NCBI RefSeq assembly: GCF_910589745.1
Contig: NZ_OU342399.1
Location: forward strand, 1,911,501 to 1,975,500
Direction: 5' to 3'
DNA length: 64,000 nucleotides
Source: Candidatus Arcticimaribacter forsetii
GTDB lineage: Bacteria > Bacteroidota > Bacteroidia > Flavobacteriales > Flavobacteriaceae
Position numbers and translations under genes: made by a program. The notes below the pieces were generated by a model, which did no database searches, had not been told where the DNA came from, and saw nothing but the letters and a program-made list of their open reading frames with translations. This document shows, in pieces, positions 41,860-52,545 of the stretch (positions within the stretch are counted from its first letter, which is position 1; each line of letters opens with the position of its first letter).

Positions 41860-44800
41860 TTGATTAGTTTAGAAAAAAAATGCTCTTATATTTGCCAAAA
41901 AAGAAAAGAGATCGACTCTTTAATAAATTCCTTTTCCGAAAATAAAAGTCAAAAAGCGCTTGAAGAGCGACTTTTACAAGACAACGCATGCTTGTTTTTA
42001 AAGGGAAGTGTTGGTTCGGGAATAAGTTTTATTCTAGCTAATTGTTTTAAAACGGTCAGAAAGAACCTACTTTTTATTTGTGAGGATAGAGAAAAAGCTG
42101 CCTATCAACTGAACGATTTTGAACGTATTTTCGGAAGTGAGAACGTTCTTTTTTTTCCTTCAAGTTACCGAAAACCGTATCAAACAGAAACAACTGACAA
42201 CGCTAATGTTTTGCTTAGATCGGAGGTTTTGACCAAGCTAGGAAGTTCCAAAAAGCCTAAACTAATCATAAGTTACCCTCAAGCTGTTTTTGAAAAAGTA
42301 GTTTCTCAGGCAACACTCAAAAAAAATACACTTGAAGTAGAAAAAGATAGTGCCCTATCTCTTGATTTTGTAAATGAAATGCTTTTTGAGTACAATTTCG
42401 AACGTGTAGATTTTGTAACTCAACCTGGAGAGTTTTCAGTAAGAGGAGGAATCATTGATGTTTTTTCTTTTTCCAATCAACACCCTTATAGAATTGAGTT
42501 TTATGACAACCAAGTTGAAAGCTTGAGAACTTTCGATGTTGCTACTCAGCTATCCATTAGCACACTAAACAAAATACAACTTCTGCCAAACACCTCAGAA
42601 GGCTTTACCCGTGCTAAAAGAAAAAGTTTAATCGAAGTTATTGCTCCGAAAGGAATATTAGTGACACAAAATTTTGATTTTGTTGGAGCGCGATTAGACC
42701 TATTTTATCAAGAGGCCCTAGAAAACTTCGCAGCTTTGAAAACAGAAACTCAGCACTTACCGCCTGACGTATTGTTTACCTCCAAAGAAGATTTTAAAGC
42801 ATCATCTTCACTTCTAAACTCGGTTAGTCTAACAAAAAGTGTAGAGCTTGTGAATCAAGAAAGTATTTTATTTAGACAAAGTCCTCAACCTGCATTTAAC
42901 AGACAATTCGATAGACTTATTAGTTACTTAAATGATAATTACGAAAAAGGATATCAAAATTATATTTGCTGTGCCAGTGAACAACAAGCCAAACGCTTTA
43001 AGGATATCTTCGAAGAAGGAGAAACAACGGTTCACTACAAAACTATAGTATCTCCCTTGTTTGAAGGTTTTGAAGATATCGATTCCAAAATCGCTTGCTT
43101 TACAGATCATCAAATCTTTGAACGATATCACAAATACCAACTAAAAACTAATAAAGCAAAAAAAGAAGCACTTACCCTTAAAGAACTTACACATCTTGAA
43201 GTAGGTGACTATGTTACTCACATCGACCATGGAATTGGTAAATTTGGGGGCCTCCAAAAAATTGATGTAGAAGGAAATCAACAGGAAGCAATAAAACTTA
43301 TTTATGCCGACCGAGATATCTTATATCTGAGCATCCATTCTCTACATAAAATATCACGATTTAACGGGAAAGATGGGAAAGTCCCTAAAATATATAAGCT
43401 TGGTTCTACTGCTTGGAAAAGTTTAAAACAAAAAACTAAAACTAGAGTAAAACAAATTGCCTTTAATCTGATCGAACTGTATGCAAAAAGACGTCAGAAA
43501 ATTGGTCATGCTTGCGATCCTGACAGTTACTTACAGCATGAATTAGAGGCTTCTTTTATTTTTGAAGACACTCCAGATCAGATTACTGCGACTGCAGACG
43601 TTAAGAAAGATATGGAAAGTGAACAACCTATGGATCGTTTAGTTTGTGGTGATGTTGGTTTTGGAAAAACTGAAGTTGCTATTCGAGCCGCTTTTAAAGC
43701 AGTAGATAATAGCAAACAAGTTGCTGTACTTGTCCCAACTACCATACTAGCATTTCAGCATTATAAAAATTTCAGCAAGAGACTCAAAGACCTACCGGTT
43801 CGAGTCGATTATCTGAACCGATTTCGATCTGCAAAAGATAAAAAACAGATTGTGGAGGATCTTAAACAAGGGAAAATAGATGTAATTATTGGAACACATC
43901 AATTAGTTGGAAAAAGTATTGAGTTTAAAGATCTGGGACTTTTAATTGTTGATGAAGAACAAAAATTTGGAGTTGCAGTCAAAGAAAAGCTTAGAGCATT
44001 AAAGACCAATGTTGATGTTTTAACGCTTACAGCAACCCCAATTCCTAGAACACTTCAATTTAGCCTGATGGCTGCTCGAGATATGTCTGTTATTGCAACC
44101 CCTCCTCCAAACAGATATCCCATCGAAAGTGAAGTCATCCGTTTTAATGAAGAGCTGATTCGAGATAGTATTTCTTATGAAATTCAGAGAGGAGGTCAGG
44201 TATACTTTATTCATAATCGTGTAGAAAATATAAACGAAGTTGCGGGTATGCTTCAGAGGTTAGTTCCTGATGCTAGAATTAGAATTGGTCATGGCCAACT
44301 AGACGGAAAGAAACTGGAAACTAACCTACTGCAGTTTATGGATGGGAGTTACGATATTCTGGTTGCCACGACCATTATTGAAAACGGACTTGACGTTCCT
44401 AACGCAAATACCATTTTCATAAACAACGCACAAAATTTTGGCTTGAGTGACTTACATCAAATGAGAGGTCGTGTTGGAAGAAGTAATAAAAAAGCTTTCT
44501 GCTACTTCATTACACCTCCTTTAAGCGCTATGTCTAGTGATGCTCAAAAAAGAATTCAAGCAATCGAACAATTTGCAGAACTAGGATCAGGAATTCAAAT
44601 CGCAATGAAAGATTTAGAAATCCGAGGTGCCGGAGACTTATTAGGGGGAGAACAGAGTGGATTTATTAATGATATTGGATTTGAAACCTATCAGAAAATT
44701 TTAAAAGAAGCAATAGAAGAACTTAAAGAGAATGAGTTTAAATCGCTGTACAATAAAAAAGATGATTCGAAGCCAAAAACATTTGTCAAAGAAATTCAGA

Positions 44801-45246
44801 TTGACACAGATTTAGAGGTTCTTTTTCCAGATCATTATATAAACATTGTTAGCGAACGACTGACTCTTTACAATAGATTAGGTTCATTAAAGAATGAAAA
44901 AGATCTAGAACAATATCAAAAAGAAGTGGAGGACAGATTTGGACCATTGCCACCAGAAGGAGAGGCACTTTTAAATAGTGTTCGATTAAAATGGAAAGCT
45001 GCTCATCTAGGTATTGATAGAATCTTACTAAAAAAGAACCAATGCATCGGATATTTTATTGCTGACCAAGAGAGTCCTTTTTATCAAAGTGAACGTTTTC
45101 ATTCACTATTAGTTTGGGTACAAGAAAATCCGAATTTTGTGAATATGAAAGAAAAACAAACAAAATCCGGTCTCCGTTTAAGGTTAGCCTTTAAGGATAT
45201 CAAAAGCGTTGAACAAGCACTAGAAGCACTTCCTGAATTAGAGTGA
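41860..45246 (+). CDS. mfd: transcription-repair coupling factor Mfd
   Basis: 1128 residues: UvrB-like N-terminal domains (RGGIIDVFSF near residue 195), RNA-polymerase-interacting domain (HLEVGDYVTHIDHGIGKF near residue 445), then a RecG-like motor with Walker A GDVGFGKTEV and DEEQ box, and a C-terminal TRCF domain. It removes stalled RNA polymerase and recruits UvrA. No ATG lies in frame before the conserved part; TTG at 41860 is the best start. The last 9 bases overlap the convergent ACT-domain gene. Confidence 0.95.
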   Translation: MISLEKKCSYICQKRKEIDSLINSFSENKSQKALEERLLQDNACLFLKGSVGSGISFILANCFKTVRKNLLFICEDREKAAYQLNDFERIFGSENVLFFPSSYRKPYQTETTDNANVLLRSEVLTKLGSSKKPKLIISYPQAVFEKVVSQATLKKNTLEVEKDSALSLDFVNEMLFEYNFERVDFVTQPGEFSVRGGIIDVFSFSNQHPYRIEFYDNQVESLRTFDVATQLSISTLNKIQLLPNTSEGFTRAKRKSLIEVIAPKGILVTQNFDFVGARLDLFYQEALENFAALKTETQHLPPDVLFTSKEDFKASSSLLNSVSLTKSVELVNQESILFRQSPQPAFNRQFDRLISYLNDNYEKGYQNYICCASEQQAKRFKDIFEEGETTVHYKTIVSPLFEGFEDIDSKIACFTDHQIFERYHKYQLKTNKAKKEALTLKELTHLEVGDYVTHIDHGIGKFGGLQKIDVEGNQQEAIKLIYADRDILYLSIHSLHKISRFNGKDGKVPKIYKLGSTAWKSLKQKTKTRVKQIAFNLIELYAKRRQKIGHACDPDSYLQHELEASFIFEDTPDQITATADVKKDMESEQPMDRLVCGDVGFGKTEVAIRAAFKAVDNSKQVAVLVPTTILAFQHYKNFSKRLKDLPVRVDYLNRFRSAKDKKQIVEDLKQGKIDVIIGTHQLVGKSIEFKDLGLLIVDEEQKFGVAVKEKLRALKTNVDVLTLTATPIPRTLQFSLMAARDMSVIATPPPNRYPIESEVIRFNEELIRDSISYEIQRGGQVYFIHNRVENINEVAGMLQRLVPDARIRIGHGQLDGKKLETNLLQFMDGSYDILVATTIIENGLDVPNANTIFINNAQNFGLSDLHQMRGRVGRSNKKAFCYFITPPLSAMSSDAQKRIQAIEQFAELGSGIQIAMKDLEIRGAGDLLGGEQSGFINDIGFETYQKILKEAIEELKENEFKSLYNKKDDSKPKTFVKEIQIDTDLEVLFPDHYINIVSERLTLYNRLGSLKNEKDLEQYQKEVEDRFGPLPPEGEALLNSVRLKWKAAHLGIDRILLKKNQCIGYFIADQESPFYQSERFHSLLVWVQENPNFVNMKEKQTKSGLRLRLAFKDIKSVEQALEALPELE

Positions 45247-45897
45247 TTTTAAATCTTTAATTACTTTAAAAGCAATATTTACAGACTCCTCATCTACTAA
45301 AATTGTAAACTCATTTGAGGTAGAAATAACCTGTCTGATATTAACTCCTTCCCAAGATAACCGTTGAAAAATAAAATAATAAATTCCAGGAATATCTACA
45401 TTTTCAGTTGGAAGCTTAATTGTTACCGAGGATAAATCTTCAGATTTCTCTAACATCAATTCTTTACTGAAAAATGTATCCACTAAATGACTCATATTGC
45501 TACTTACAACAATATTAGATTCTGAAACACCCCTCGAAGAAGTGTAAAATGCTTCTTTATTATCGTTCACCTCAGAAAGAAAAGAGGCTTGAGCACTCAA
45601 TAAAGTATCTGATATTTTAAAACTATAGTCAATTAAAGAAGAGCGGACAGTAATGTCTCCTATCCCTTTTAAAACTTTAACAATTTTGTGTGTTGACAGG
45701 AACTCCATATTATCAGAAATTCTCTTTAGAGCCATCACAATTGCGCCGCTTCGAGCTTCTTTTTTTAATGAAGCTTCAATTTCTGGTTGAATTTGTCTCG
45801 ACAAAGAGGTTAAATTGATTATTCCCTGTGAAAGGGCAGTAGACAAAAAAGGCTTTGTTTTAATGTAGTTTTCTACGACTGAAGCAATAGTTTTCAT
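45238..45897 (-). CDS. ACT-domain protein (aspartate-kinase-like regulator)
   Basis: 219 residues. The C-terminal part (about 150-219) has the pattern of paired ACT domains of aspartate kinases (VTIKLPTENVDIPGIYYFIF, then NIRQVISTSNEFTILVDEE), but there is no kinase domain. The N-terminal 140 residues are helical and unassigned. Short proteins of this type, often annotated as aspartate kinase, are widespread in Flavobacteriia; the role is unknown, possibly amino-acid sensing. Convergent with mfd, overlapping 9 bases. Confidence 0.7.
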   Translation of the reverse strand: MKTIASVVENYIKTKPFLSTALSQGIINLTSLSRQIQPEIEASLKKEARSGAIVMALKRISDNMEFLSTHKIVKVLKGIGDITVRSSLIDYSFKISDTLLSAQASFLSEVNDNKEAFYTSSRGVSESNIVVSSNMSHLVDTFFSKELMLEKSEDLSSVTIKLPTENVDIPGIYYFIFQRLSWEGVNIRQVISTSNEFTILVDEESVNIAFKVIKDLKSL

Positions 45898-45968
45898 TTA
45901 ATGCAATGTTGAATTAAGCGCAAAATTACAAAATAAAAAACACAATGTTGTATTTATAACAATTATTT

Positions 45969-46328
45969 TTAGAAAGGATAAAATGCGTCTTCTATATATT
46001 CACACTTCCAGACTCCATTCTGAACCAAAAAAGTTATGATATCAAATCGAACTTCAAGTGATATGTTTTTATTTTGAATATAAGCATCCATTGCCATAAC
46101 TAAAAGCTCCACTTTTTTACGGCTTACAAATGATTCTGGCGCTCCAAAATAAGACGAGGATCTCGCTTTTACCTCAACACAAACGATAATTTCTTCTTTC
46201 TTTGCAATGATGTCAATTTCAGCTTTTCTGTATCGAAAGTTCTGATCTAATACAATATACCCGTTCTGTTTAAGGTAGTTGGCTGCTTTTTGTTCAGCCG
46301 ATTGGCCGAAGGCATAAGATTCGCTCAT
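45969..46328 (-). CDS. YraN-family endonuclease-like protein
   Basis: 119 residues, the usual YraN/UPF0102 length. The PD-(D/E)XK-type core is visible as RYRKAEIDIIAKKEEIIVCV followed by EVKARSS, with the early G-x-x-AE-KAA-YL helix. Function in the cell is unsettled; a Holliday-junction-resolvase-like fold is known for the family. Divergent from metG. Confidence 0.9.
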   Translation of the reverse strand: MSESYAFGQSAEQKAANYLKQNGYIVLDQNFRYRKAEIDIIAKKEEIIVCVEVKARSSSYFGAPESFVSRKKVELLVMAMDAYIQNKNISLEVRFDIITFLVQNGVWKCEYIEDAFYPF

Positions 46329-46403
46329 AATAAAATTTGGTTGACCTTAGCAAAATAGTAAACAGCCTAAGAAAAAAGACTTATTTTTGTGAAAAATTAC
46401 ACT

Positions 46404-48464
46404 ATGGCTCTTTCTGCAAAAAGATACACAATTACTGCTGCTCTCCCTTATACTAACGGACCTATACACATAGGACACTTAGCCGGGGTTTATGTTCCTG
46501 CAGATATTTATAGTCGTTATTTACGCGCTCAACAGAAAGATGTTGCTTTTATTTGTGGAAGTGATGAACATGGAGTTGCAATTTCGATTAAAGCAAAAAA
46601 AGAAGGTGTTACTCCAAAAGAGATCATTGACAAGTATGATGGAATGATAAGAAAATCGTTTGATCAGCTTGGAATTTCATTCGATAATTATTCCAGAACC
46701 TCAGCTAAAATTCATCATGAAACCGCTTCAGAGATTTTCTCTAAAATGAACGATGACAATAAGTTTATTGAAGAAATTACGGAACAACTATATGACCCAG
46801 AAGCAGAACAATATCTTGCGGACCGATTTGTTATCGGAACCTGTCCAAAGTGTAACCATACTGAAGCTTATGGTGATCAGTGCGAACAATGTGGAAGTTC
46901 ATTAAGTGCAACGGAACTCATAAACCCTAAATCTACTTTATCCGGTGCTGATCCAATTCTTAAGGAAACTAAACACTGGTTCTTGCCTCTTGATCAGTAT
47001 GAAAGCTTTATGAAAGAATGGGTCTTAGAGGGTCACAAAAACGATTGGAAACCCAACGTTTACGGACAAGTAAAATCATGGATAGACGACGGACTTAGAC
47101 CTAGAGCTGTTACTCGAGATCTAGATTGGGGAATACCGGTTCCTGTTGAAGGAGCAGATGGGAAGGTTCTTTATGTTTGGTTTGATGCTCCGATTGGTTA
47201 CATCTCTTCTACCAAAGAATGGGCTCAAAAAAACAATAAAGACTGGGAGCCTTATTGGAAAGACAAAGAAACTGAACTTGTACATTTTATAGGAAAAGAT
47301 AATATCGTATTTCATTGTATTATTTTTCCATGCATCTTAAAAGCAACCGGAGAGTATATTTTACCAGAAAATGTTCCTGCAAATGAATTTTTAAATTTAG
47401 AAGGAAACAAAATATCTACCTCAAAAAACTGGGCAGTATGGCTACACGAATATCTTGAAGAATTCCCTGGACAGGAAGATGTCCTTCGTTATGTTTTAAC
47501 TGCAAACGCGCCGGAAACAAAAGATAATGATTTTACATGGAAAGACTTTCAAACTAGAAACAACAGCGAACTAGTAGCAATCTTTGGGAATTTCATAAAT
47601 CGAGTAAGTGTTCTGACTCAAAAATATTATGAAGGAATCGTTCCAGCTCGAAAAAACTTAACAAAAGAGGATGAAGAAACTTTAGAGAAAATGAAAGCTT
47701 TTCCTGCTATTATTGGAAATAGCATAGAGCGTTATCGTTTTAGAGAAGCAAGTCAAGAGCTCATAAATCTAGCTCGTTTAGGAAACAAATATTTAGCAGA
47801 TCAAGAGCCTTGGAAACTTATTAAAACAGATCCAGAACGCGTAGAAACTATTATGAACATTGCACTTCAAATAGCTGCAGCTCTTGCTACTGTTTCGGAA
47901 CCTTTTTTACCTAAAAGTGCAGAGAAATTAAGAAGCATATTAAATATTAGTAATGCAATTGAATGGAATGAAATAGCGAAGACCGAAAATTTAATAATTG
48001 ATGGTCATTGCATTGGAAGCCAAGAATTGTTGTTTGCAAAAGTTGAAGATGCAACCATTGAAGCTCAACTCAATAAATTAGAAGCAACTAAGAAAACTAA
48101 CACCAAGGAAAATTTTAAACACAATCCCGTGAAAGAAAATATAAGTTTTGATGATTTCAGTGCAATGGACCTCAGAACAGGTACTGTTTTAGAGGCTGAA
48201 AAAATTAAAAAAACCAAAAAACTATTGAAACTTACAGTTGATTTAGGGTTCGAAAAAAGAACTATAGTTTCGGGTATTGCGGAAAGCTATACTCCTGAAG
48301 AAATGATTGGTAAAAAAGTAACTGTACTGGCCAACTTAGCAGCACGAAATATTAAAGGAGTTGAAAGTCAGGGAATGCTTTTAATGACTCAAAATAAAGA
48401 CGGTAAACTTATTATTATTGGTCCTGAGGACCAAACCATGGATAATGGTTTCGAAATAAACTAA
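46404..48464 (+). CDS. metG: methionyl-tRNA synthetase with C-terminal tRNA-binding domain
   Basis: About 686 residues. The HIGH motif is PIHIGHL near residue 20, the zinc site is [17 protein letters not shown], and the KMSKS equivalent is [10 protein letters not shown]-terminal EMAP/OB-type tRNA-binding domain starts near [20 protein letters not shown]. The frame also opens at GTG 46389, but the ATG at 46404 ([16 protein letters not shown]) fits the family better. Charges tRNA-Met and initiator tRNA. Confidence 0.96.
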   Translation: MALSAKRYTITAALPYTNGPIHIGHLAGVYVPADIYSRYLRAQQKDVAFICGSDEHGVAISIKAKKEGVTPKEIIDKYDGMIRKSFDQLGISFDNYSRTSAKIHHETASEIFSKMNDDNKFIEEITEQLYDPEAEQYLADRFVIGTCPKCNHTEAYGDQCEQCGSSLSATELINPKSTLSGADPILKETKHWFLPLDQYESFMKEWVLEGHKNDWKPNVYGQVKSWIDDGLRPRAVTRDLDWGIPVPVEGADGKVLYVWFDAPIGYISSTKEWAQKNNKDWEPYWKDKETELVHFIGKDNIVFHCIIFPCILKATGEYILPENVPANEFLNLEGNKISTSKNWAVWLHEYLEEFPGQEDVLRYVLTANAPETKDNDFTWKDFQTRNNSELVAIFGNFINRVSVLTQKYYEGIVPARKNLTKEDEETLEKMKAFPAIIGNSIERYRFREASQELINLARLGNKYLADQEPWKLIKTDPERVETIMNIALQIAAALATVSEPFLPKSAEKLRSILNISNAIEWNEIAKTENLIIDGHCIGSQELLFAKVEDATIEAQLNKLEATKKTNTKENFKHNPVKENISFDDFSAMDLRTGTVLEAEKIKKTKKLLKLTVDLGFEKRTIVSGIAESYTPEEMIGKKVTVLANLAARNIKGVESQGMLLMTQNKDGKLIIIGPEDQTMDNGFEIN

Positions 48465-48471
48465 ACTAGTT

Positions 48472-49374
48472 TTGCTCAATATAGCATTTCACCCGAGTTA
48501 TCAACTACCACTTCCTGAAAAGCATCGTTTCCCAATGGAAAAGTATGATTTGCTTCCCAGACAGTTAATGCATGAAGGAACCTGTACTGAAGCTGATTTT
48601 TTTGTTCCAAAAAAACTAGAGCTTTCAATCATTAATCGAGTTCATACTACACAATATATTGATAAACTTACGAAGCTAAATCTAAACAAATCAGAAACCA
48701 GAAAAATTGGATTCCCACTTTCGAATGAACTAATAGAAAGAGAAATCCTGATTGCTGGCGGTACAGTTCAAGGTGCATTAAAAGCACTCGATACAGGAAT
48801 AGCTATGAATATTGCTGGAGGTACTCATCATGCATATAGTGAGCATGGAGAAGCATTTTGCCTTTTTAATGACCAGGCAATTGCAGCACAATTCTTATTA
48901 GACCATAAACTAGCAAACAAAATTTTAATAGTTGACCTTGATGTACACCAAGGAAATGGTACTGCAGAAATCTTTAGAAATAACGCAGATGTCTTTACAT
49001 TTTCTATGCATGGTAATAAAAATTATCCATTCCATAAAGAAGTAAGTGATTTAGATATCGCTTTAGATGATGGAACTACAGATGATTATTTTTTAAATAG
49101 TCTAAAGGATTCTTTACCTCAATTAATTGAAAAAATAAATCCAGACTTTGTTTTTTATCTCTGTGGAGTTGATGTTTTAGAAACAGACAAATTAGGACGC
49201 TTAAACTTAACGTTAAGTGGATGTAAACAAAGAGATATTTATGTACTTGAACTTTGTAACAAACTTAAAATTCCGATTCAGTGCAGTATGGGTGGTGGGT
49301 ATTCCAAAGACATTAAAATAATTGTAGATGCACACGCAAATACCTTTAGAGCAGCTAAGCATATATTTGACTAA
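48472..49374 (+). CDS. histone deacetylase/AcuC-superfamily amidohydrolase
   Basis: 300 residues with the deacetylase core: AGGTHHAYSEHGEAFCLFND (active-site histidines and glycine), DLDVHQGNGTAEIF (metal-binding Asp and His) and a late MGGGYS. A zinc-dependent deacetylase or polyamine/acyl-amide hydrolase; the substrate is not defined. The start is TTG at 48472, seven bases after metG, because LNIAFHPSYQLPLPEKHRF is the conserved N-terminus and no ATG fits. Probably co-transcribed with metG. Confidence 0.9.
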   Translation: MLNIAFHPSYQLPLPEKHRFPMEKYDLLPRQLMHEGTCTEADFFVPKKLELSIINRVHTTQYIDKLTKLNLNKSETRKIGFPLSNELIEREILIAGGTVQGALKALDTGIAMNIAGGTHHAYSEHGEAFCLFNDQAIAAQFLLDHKLANKILIVDLDVHQGNGTAEIFRNNADVFTFSMHGNKNYPFHKEVSDLDIALDDGTTDDYFLNSLKDSLPQLIEKINPDFVFYLCGVDVLETDKLGRLNLTLSGCKQRDIYVLELCNKLKIPIQCSMGGGYSKDIKIIVDAHANTFRAAKHIFD

Positions 49375-49835
49375 CGCCAGCTTTGACTCTTCAAATTAAT
49401 AGCAGCAATAACAATATCCTTTCGACTAACTTGCCCCACAAGCTTATTGTTGTCTAATACCGGAAACCTTCTTCTACTAGTGTCATGGAATTTAGAGGCT
49501 GCATCAAATAGAGTCATTGAGGCAGGTAATATCTCTACTTCTTTTGTCATAAAATGCCCAACAGTTTTATCTAAAATAGGCATATTGAAATAACGACTAT
49601 CTGAAATCTCTTTCATACAATCTGCTTCTGAAATAACTCCGATAAGTTTACCCTTATCATCCACAACAGGTCCACCAGAAATTTTGTTTACAATAAAAGC
49701 ATTCATCACCTCATGAATAGACTGATCAACTGTAAAAAGAATTAAATTAGTAGTCATAATATCTTTAACTAAAACGGTAGGTTGTTCCACTTTTTTAATA
49801 GTTTCACGTTGCCCCTGAAAACTTTTTATTGCCAT
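49371..49835 (-). CDS. CBS-domain pair protein
   Basis: 154 residues made of two CBS domains (VKDIMTTNLILF near residue 25, then VGHFMTKEVEILPA near residue 90), each with the G-x-x-S and DIV-type ends (SGGPVVDDKGKLIGVISEAD). Such stand-alone pairs bind adenine nucleotides and act as energy or ligand sensors. Its stop codon overlaps that of the deacetylase gene on the other strand by four bases. Confidence 0.9.
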   Translation of the reverse strand: MAIKSFQGQRETIKKVEQPTVLVKDIMTTNLILFTVDQSIHEVMNAFIVNKISGGPVVDDKGKLIGVISEADCMKEISDSRYFNMPILDKTVGHFMTKEVEILPASMTLFDAASKFHDTSRRRFPVLDNNKLVGQVSRKDIVIAAINLKSQSWR

Positions 49836-49975
49836 AATCTTGAGTTTTGAATTACCCTAAGTTAAAAAAAATATGATATCCTCAATATTTAATTGATTAT
49901 AAAACAAATATTACTAAAGCAAAGAATCTTAAATATCTTCTAGTTCTGACTATATTTATAGAGTAATATAAATAA

Positions 49976-50794
49976 ATGAAATTATCTAAAAACATTGCTA
50001 TACTTGGCTGTGGTTGGCTTGGTCTCCCTTTAGCCGAGCATCTTTCATCCTTGAATTACCACGTCAAAGGAAGTACAACTTCTAAAGATAAGATTGAACT
50101 TATAAAATCTATAAAAACAGACCCTTACCTAATAGAGGTAAAAGAGAATGAAATTATTGGTAATCATGAATTCTTTACTTCTATTGATGTATTAATAATT
50201 GCTATCCCTCCAAGATTAAAATCTAACCCAGAGAGAAGACATGACTTAGTTGTCGATAGATGCATAGAAGTTTGTATTGCGAATAACATAAAAGAAGTAA
50301 TATTCATTAGCAGTACGTCAGTATATGGAAATCAATCAGGAAACTTAAATGAAGAAAGTAAATTAGCACCCAGCACAAATTCTGGAAAGCAACTAGCCAT
50401 ATGTGAGCAAAAACTTCTCGAAACCGATGACTTTTCTACTACTATACTTAGAATGGGAGGTCTAATTGGTAAAAAAAGACATCCTATTATTCAATTGAGT
50501 AAAAAAAAATATGTCGACAATCCGAAAGGAAGCATCAATCTAATACATCTATCTGACTGCATATCAATAATTCATCAATTACTAAATAAACAAATAACCA
50601 AAAATGTTTATAACTGTGTTACTCCTTATCACCCTTCAAGGGAGAAATACTACTCAGATATGGCGCTTTTAATTGGTTGCAATCAACCATCATTTAAGGA
50701 TTTAAACCCAATTGACAGGGTAATTTCTTCTGACAAAATAATACAAGATTTGAAATATACATTTATAGTTAAGAATTTGTTAATATTCTCCTGA
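49976..50794 (+). CDS. NAD(P)-binding epimerase/SDR-like protein
   Basis: 272 residues, an atypical extended SDR of the YeeZ type. Rossmann motif AILGCGWLGLPLAEHL at residues 8-23, IFISSTSVYGNQSG near residue 117 (active-site Ser/Tyr region), and INLIHLSDCI later. Substrate unknown; related proteins are annotated nucleotide-sugar epimerase or dehydratase. Monocistronic by spacing. Confidence 0.8.
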   Translation: MKLSKNIAILGCGWLGLPLAEHLSSLNYHVKGSTTSKDKIELIKSIKTDPYLIEVKENEIIGNHEFFTSIDVLIIAIPPRLKSNPERRHDLVVDRCIEVCIANNIKEVIFISSTSVYGNQSGNLNEESKLAPSTNSGKQLAICEQKLLETDDFSTTILRMGGLIGKKRHPIIQLSKKKYVDNPKGSINLIHLSDCISIIHQLLNKQITKNVYNCVTPYHPSREKYYSDMALLIGCNQPSFKDLNPIDRVISSDKIIQDLKYTFIVKNLLIFS

Positions 50795-50849
50795 AGAGCT
50801 TTTTAAAAACGGGTATATTTTTTGCTAAATTTATTATAAATAAATAAGT

Positions 50850-51311
50850 ATGTCTCACAATAAGGAACTTATTGAGCTTTACCACATGACCTTAAACCAA
50901 TGTCGTTCGAGTAAACTTGCTTATTTAAAATCGGCCGAAAAAGAACATCTTCCTGAATACAAACGTTTCTTTAATTTACAAGCTACCATTAGAAATAGAA
51001 TCTATAACGACATCATTACAAACCTTCACGGAGCAGACATTGACTTAGGCACTTCTTTCTATCAAAATCATAACAGAGAAGAAATAATGATTGCAACATT
51101 GTTATCTGAAAAACAAAATGCATTTAGTAAATCTATTGAATTAGATGAAGCACTTATCGAACATGTTTCCAGGTTATTAAACGCCATTCAAAATATTGAA
51201 ATTGAAGATTTACTGTTAAAGTTTATAGATAAACTTAAAAACTCTCTAAACACCAATAGAATGTATGAACAGCATACTTACAACTTGGATCGAGAAAAAA
51301 AGGTTAGTTAA
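50850..51311 (+). CDS. four-helix-bundle protein (DUF2383-like)
   Basis: 153 residues, almost all predicted helix, with His/Glu residues placed like those of ferritin-like four-helix bundles (HREY-type metal pattern is incomplete). The closest type I can suggest is the PA2169/DUF2383 stress-associated family. No signal peptide. Convergent with the lipoprotein gene, overlapping four bases. Confidence 0.5.
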   Translation: MSHNKELIELYHMTLNQCRSSKLAYLKSAEKEHLPEYKRFFNLQATIRNRIYNDIITNLHGADIDLGTSFYQNHNREEIMIATLLSEKQNAFSKSIELDEALIEHVSRLLNAIQNIEIEDLLLKFIDKLKNSLNTNRMYEQHTYNLDREKKVS

Positions 51312-51883
51312 TTTTTAAGTAATTCCTTACGCTCAGGTTTTATTCTTTTATTAACCTCAAATTCATTTTCTTGATTTTCTTCTTCAGAAACAATCAAATC
51401 ATCAATTCGTTTTAATAAGATATTATACGACCCAAATACTTCATCAAGAGTTTTAGTTAAAGATTCCATATCTTCTTGTTGAGCATAAAATCGACTCTTC
51501 AGTAAATTTGTTTTAACAACCCTTAGTCTGCTTTTAACAGCAGGAATCTCAAAATCTTTTGGCAACTGTGAGTTAATAACAGCAGAACTTGCAACTATAG
51601 CGGCAAACAAGTATTCATCAATCGTTATTTTATTTAAATCTTCTAAAGCTTCTATTGATTCTTTAAATTTTGAAAAATTTCGATTACTAAATAAAGTTGT
51701 GTCTAATACTTTTATGTTTGAAGGCACATAAATTATTTTGTTTTCAGAGTTAGTTAAATCTATTTTCACTAGACTATCCTTTTGAACAACATTTTCATTC
51801 GTCACCTCTGTTTTTTTATTACCACAAGAATAAATAAATAATAGAAAACCAAAAACTATAAATCTCATATATAATGTATTCAT
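51308..51883 (-). CDS. hypothetical lipoprotein
   Basis: 191 residues with a lipoprotein signal (FGFLLFIYSC|GN near residue 20), then a Lys/Glu-rich mostly helical body. Its start overlaps the end of the carotenoid gene upstream by four bases (ATGA), so it is the last gene of the crtA-crtD-cruF operon. Family and role unknown. Confidence 0.6.
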   Translation of the reverse strand: MNTLYMRFIVFGFLLFIYSCGNKKTEVTNENVVQKDSLVKIDLTNSENKIIYVPSNIKVLDTTLFSNRNFSKFKESIEALEDLNKITIDEYLFAAIVASSAVINSQLPKDFEIPAVKSRLRVVKTNLLKSRFYAQQEDMESLTKTLDEVFGSYNILLKRIDDLIVSEEENQENEFEVNKRIKPERKELLKN

Positions 51884-52545
51884 AATAACTTTTGAAGGGT
51901 GTTAATTTGAAGTAATAAAATCACAAAAAATAACAATTGTAATAAAAATAAATGATGCGCAAACCAATGCTTAAGTTCAATATTCCAATAATGATATAAA
52001 GCTTGAAGTGGAAGAGCAACTAAAAACCAGCCTATATAGTTTTGAAGTGGAGCTATTCCCCCCTCAAATTTCCAAAAATCTAGAATTGGTGCTATGGGTT
52101 CAATCACGAAATCTAAAAGAATCATTAACCCCAACCCGATAATAATTCTTGGGATTATATTCTCGTATATCTGTGATGCTATAGCTGCTGAGCAGACCGT
52201 TAAAATAGTCCAGTTAGCACCAATTAAAATTGGAACCCCATAAATTTTCCATCCCAAGGCTTCACCGTATTCATAGGAACCAAAAATATATCCATAATTA
52301 ACACCTAAAATTTCAGCAATCATCCCGACCAAAAAACTAGTGAGTGCTATTTTAATAAAACCAGGTGTTTTCCAACTTACTAAAAGAAGTAAAAACAAAC
52401 AAAGTGAAAGATTGAGAGGGGTTGCGCCTACAAACCATTGAGAATTTCCATACAGGATACCAATTATCCCACTTACATGAAAAAGCCAGATAATTCCAAT
52501 AGAAACATTTTGAATGTCTAGATGTTGTTTTATTTTCGTGATCAT
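51880..52545 (-). CDS. cruF: CruF-like carotenoid 1,2-hydratase
   Basis: 221 residues, an integral membrane protein with about seven hydrophobic segments. The conserved stretch GMIAEILGVNYGYIFGSYEY and PILIGANWTIL mark the carotenoid biosynthesis family (PF04240-type) that contains CruF, which adds water to the acyclic end of a carotene. It overlaps crtD by four bases and follows it in the operon, matching the order hydration then 3,4-desaturation. Confidence 0.82.
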   Translation of the reverse strand: MITKIKQHLDIQNVSIGIIWLFHVSGIIGILYGNSQWFVGATPLNLSLCLFLLLLVSWKTPGFIKIALTSFLVGMIAEILGVNYGYIFGSYEYGEALGWKIYGVPILIGANWTILTVCSAAIASQIYENIIPRIIIGLGLMILLDFVIEPIAPILDFWKFEGGIAPLQNYIGWFLVALPLQALYHYWNIELKHWFAHHLFLLQLLFFVILLLQINTLQKLL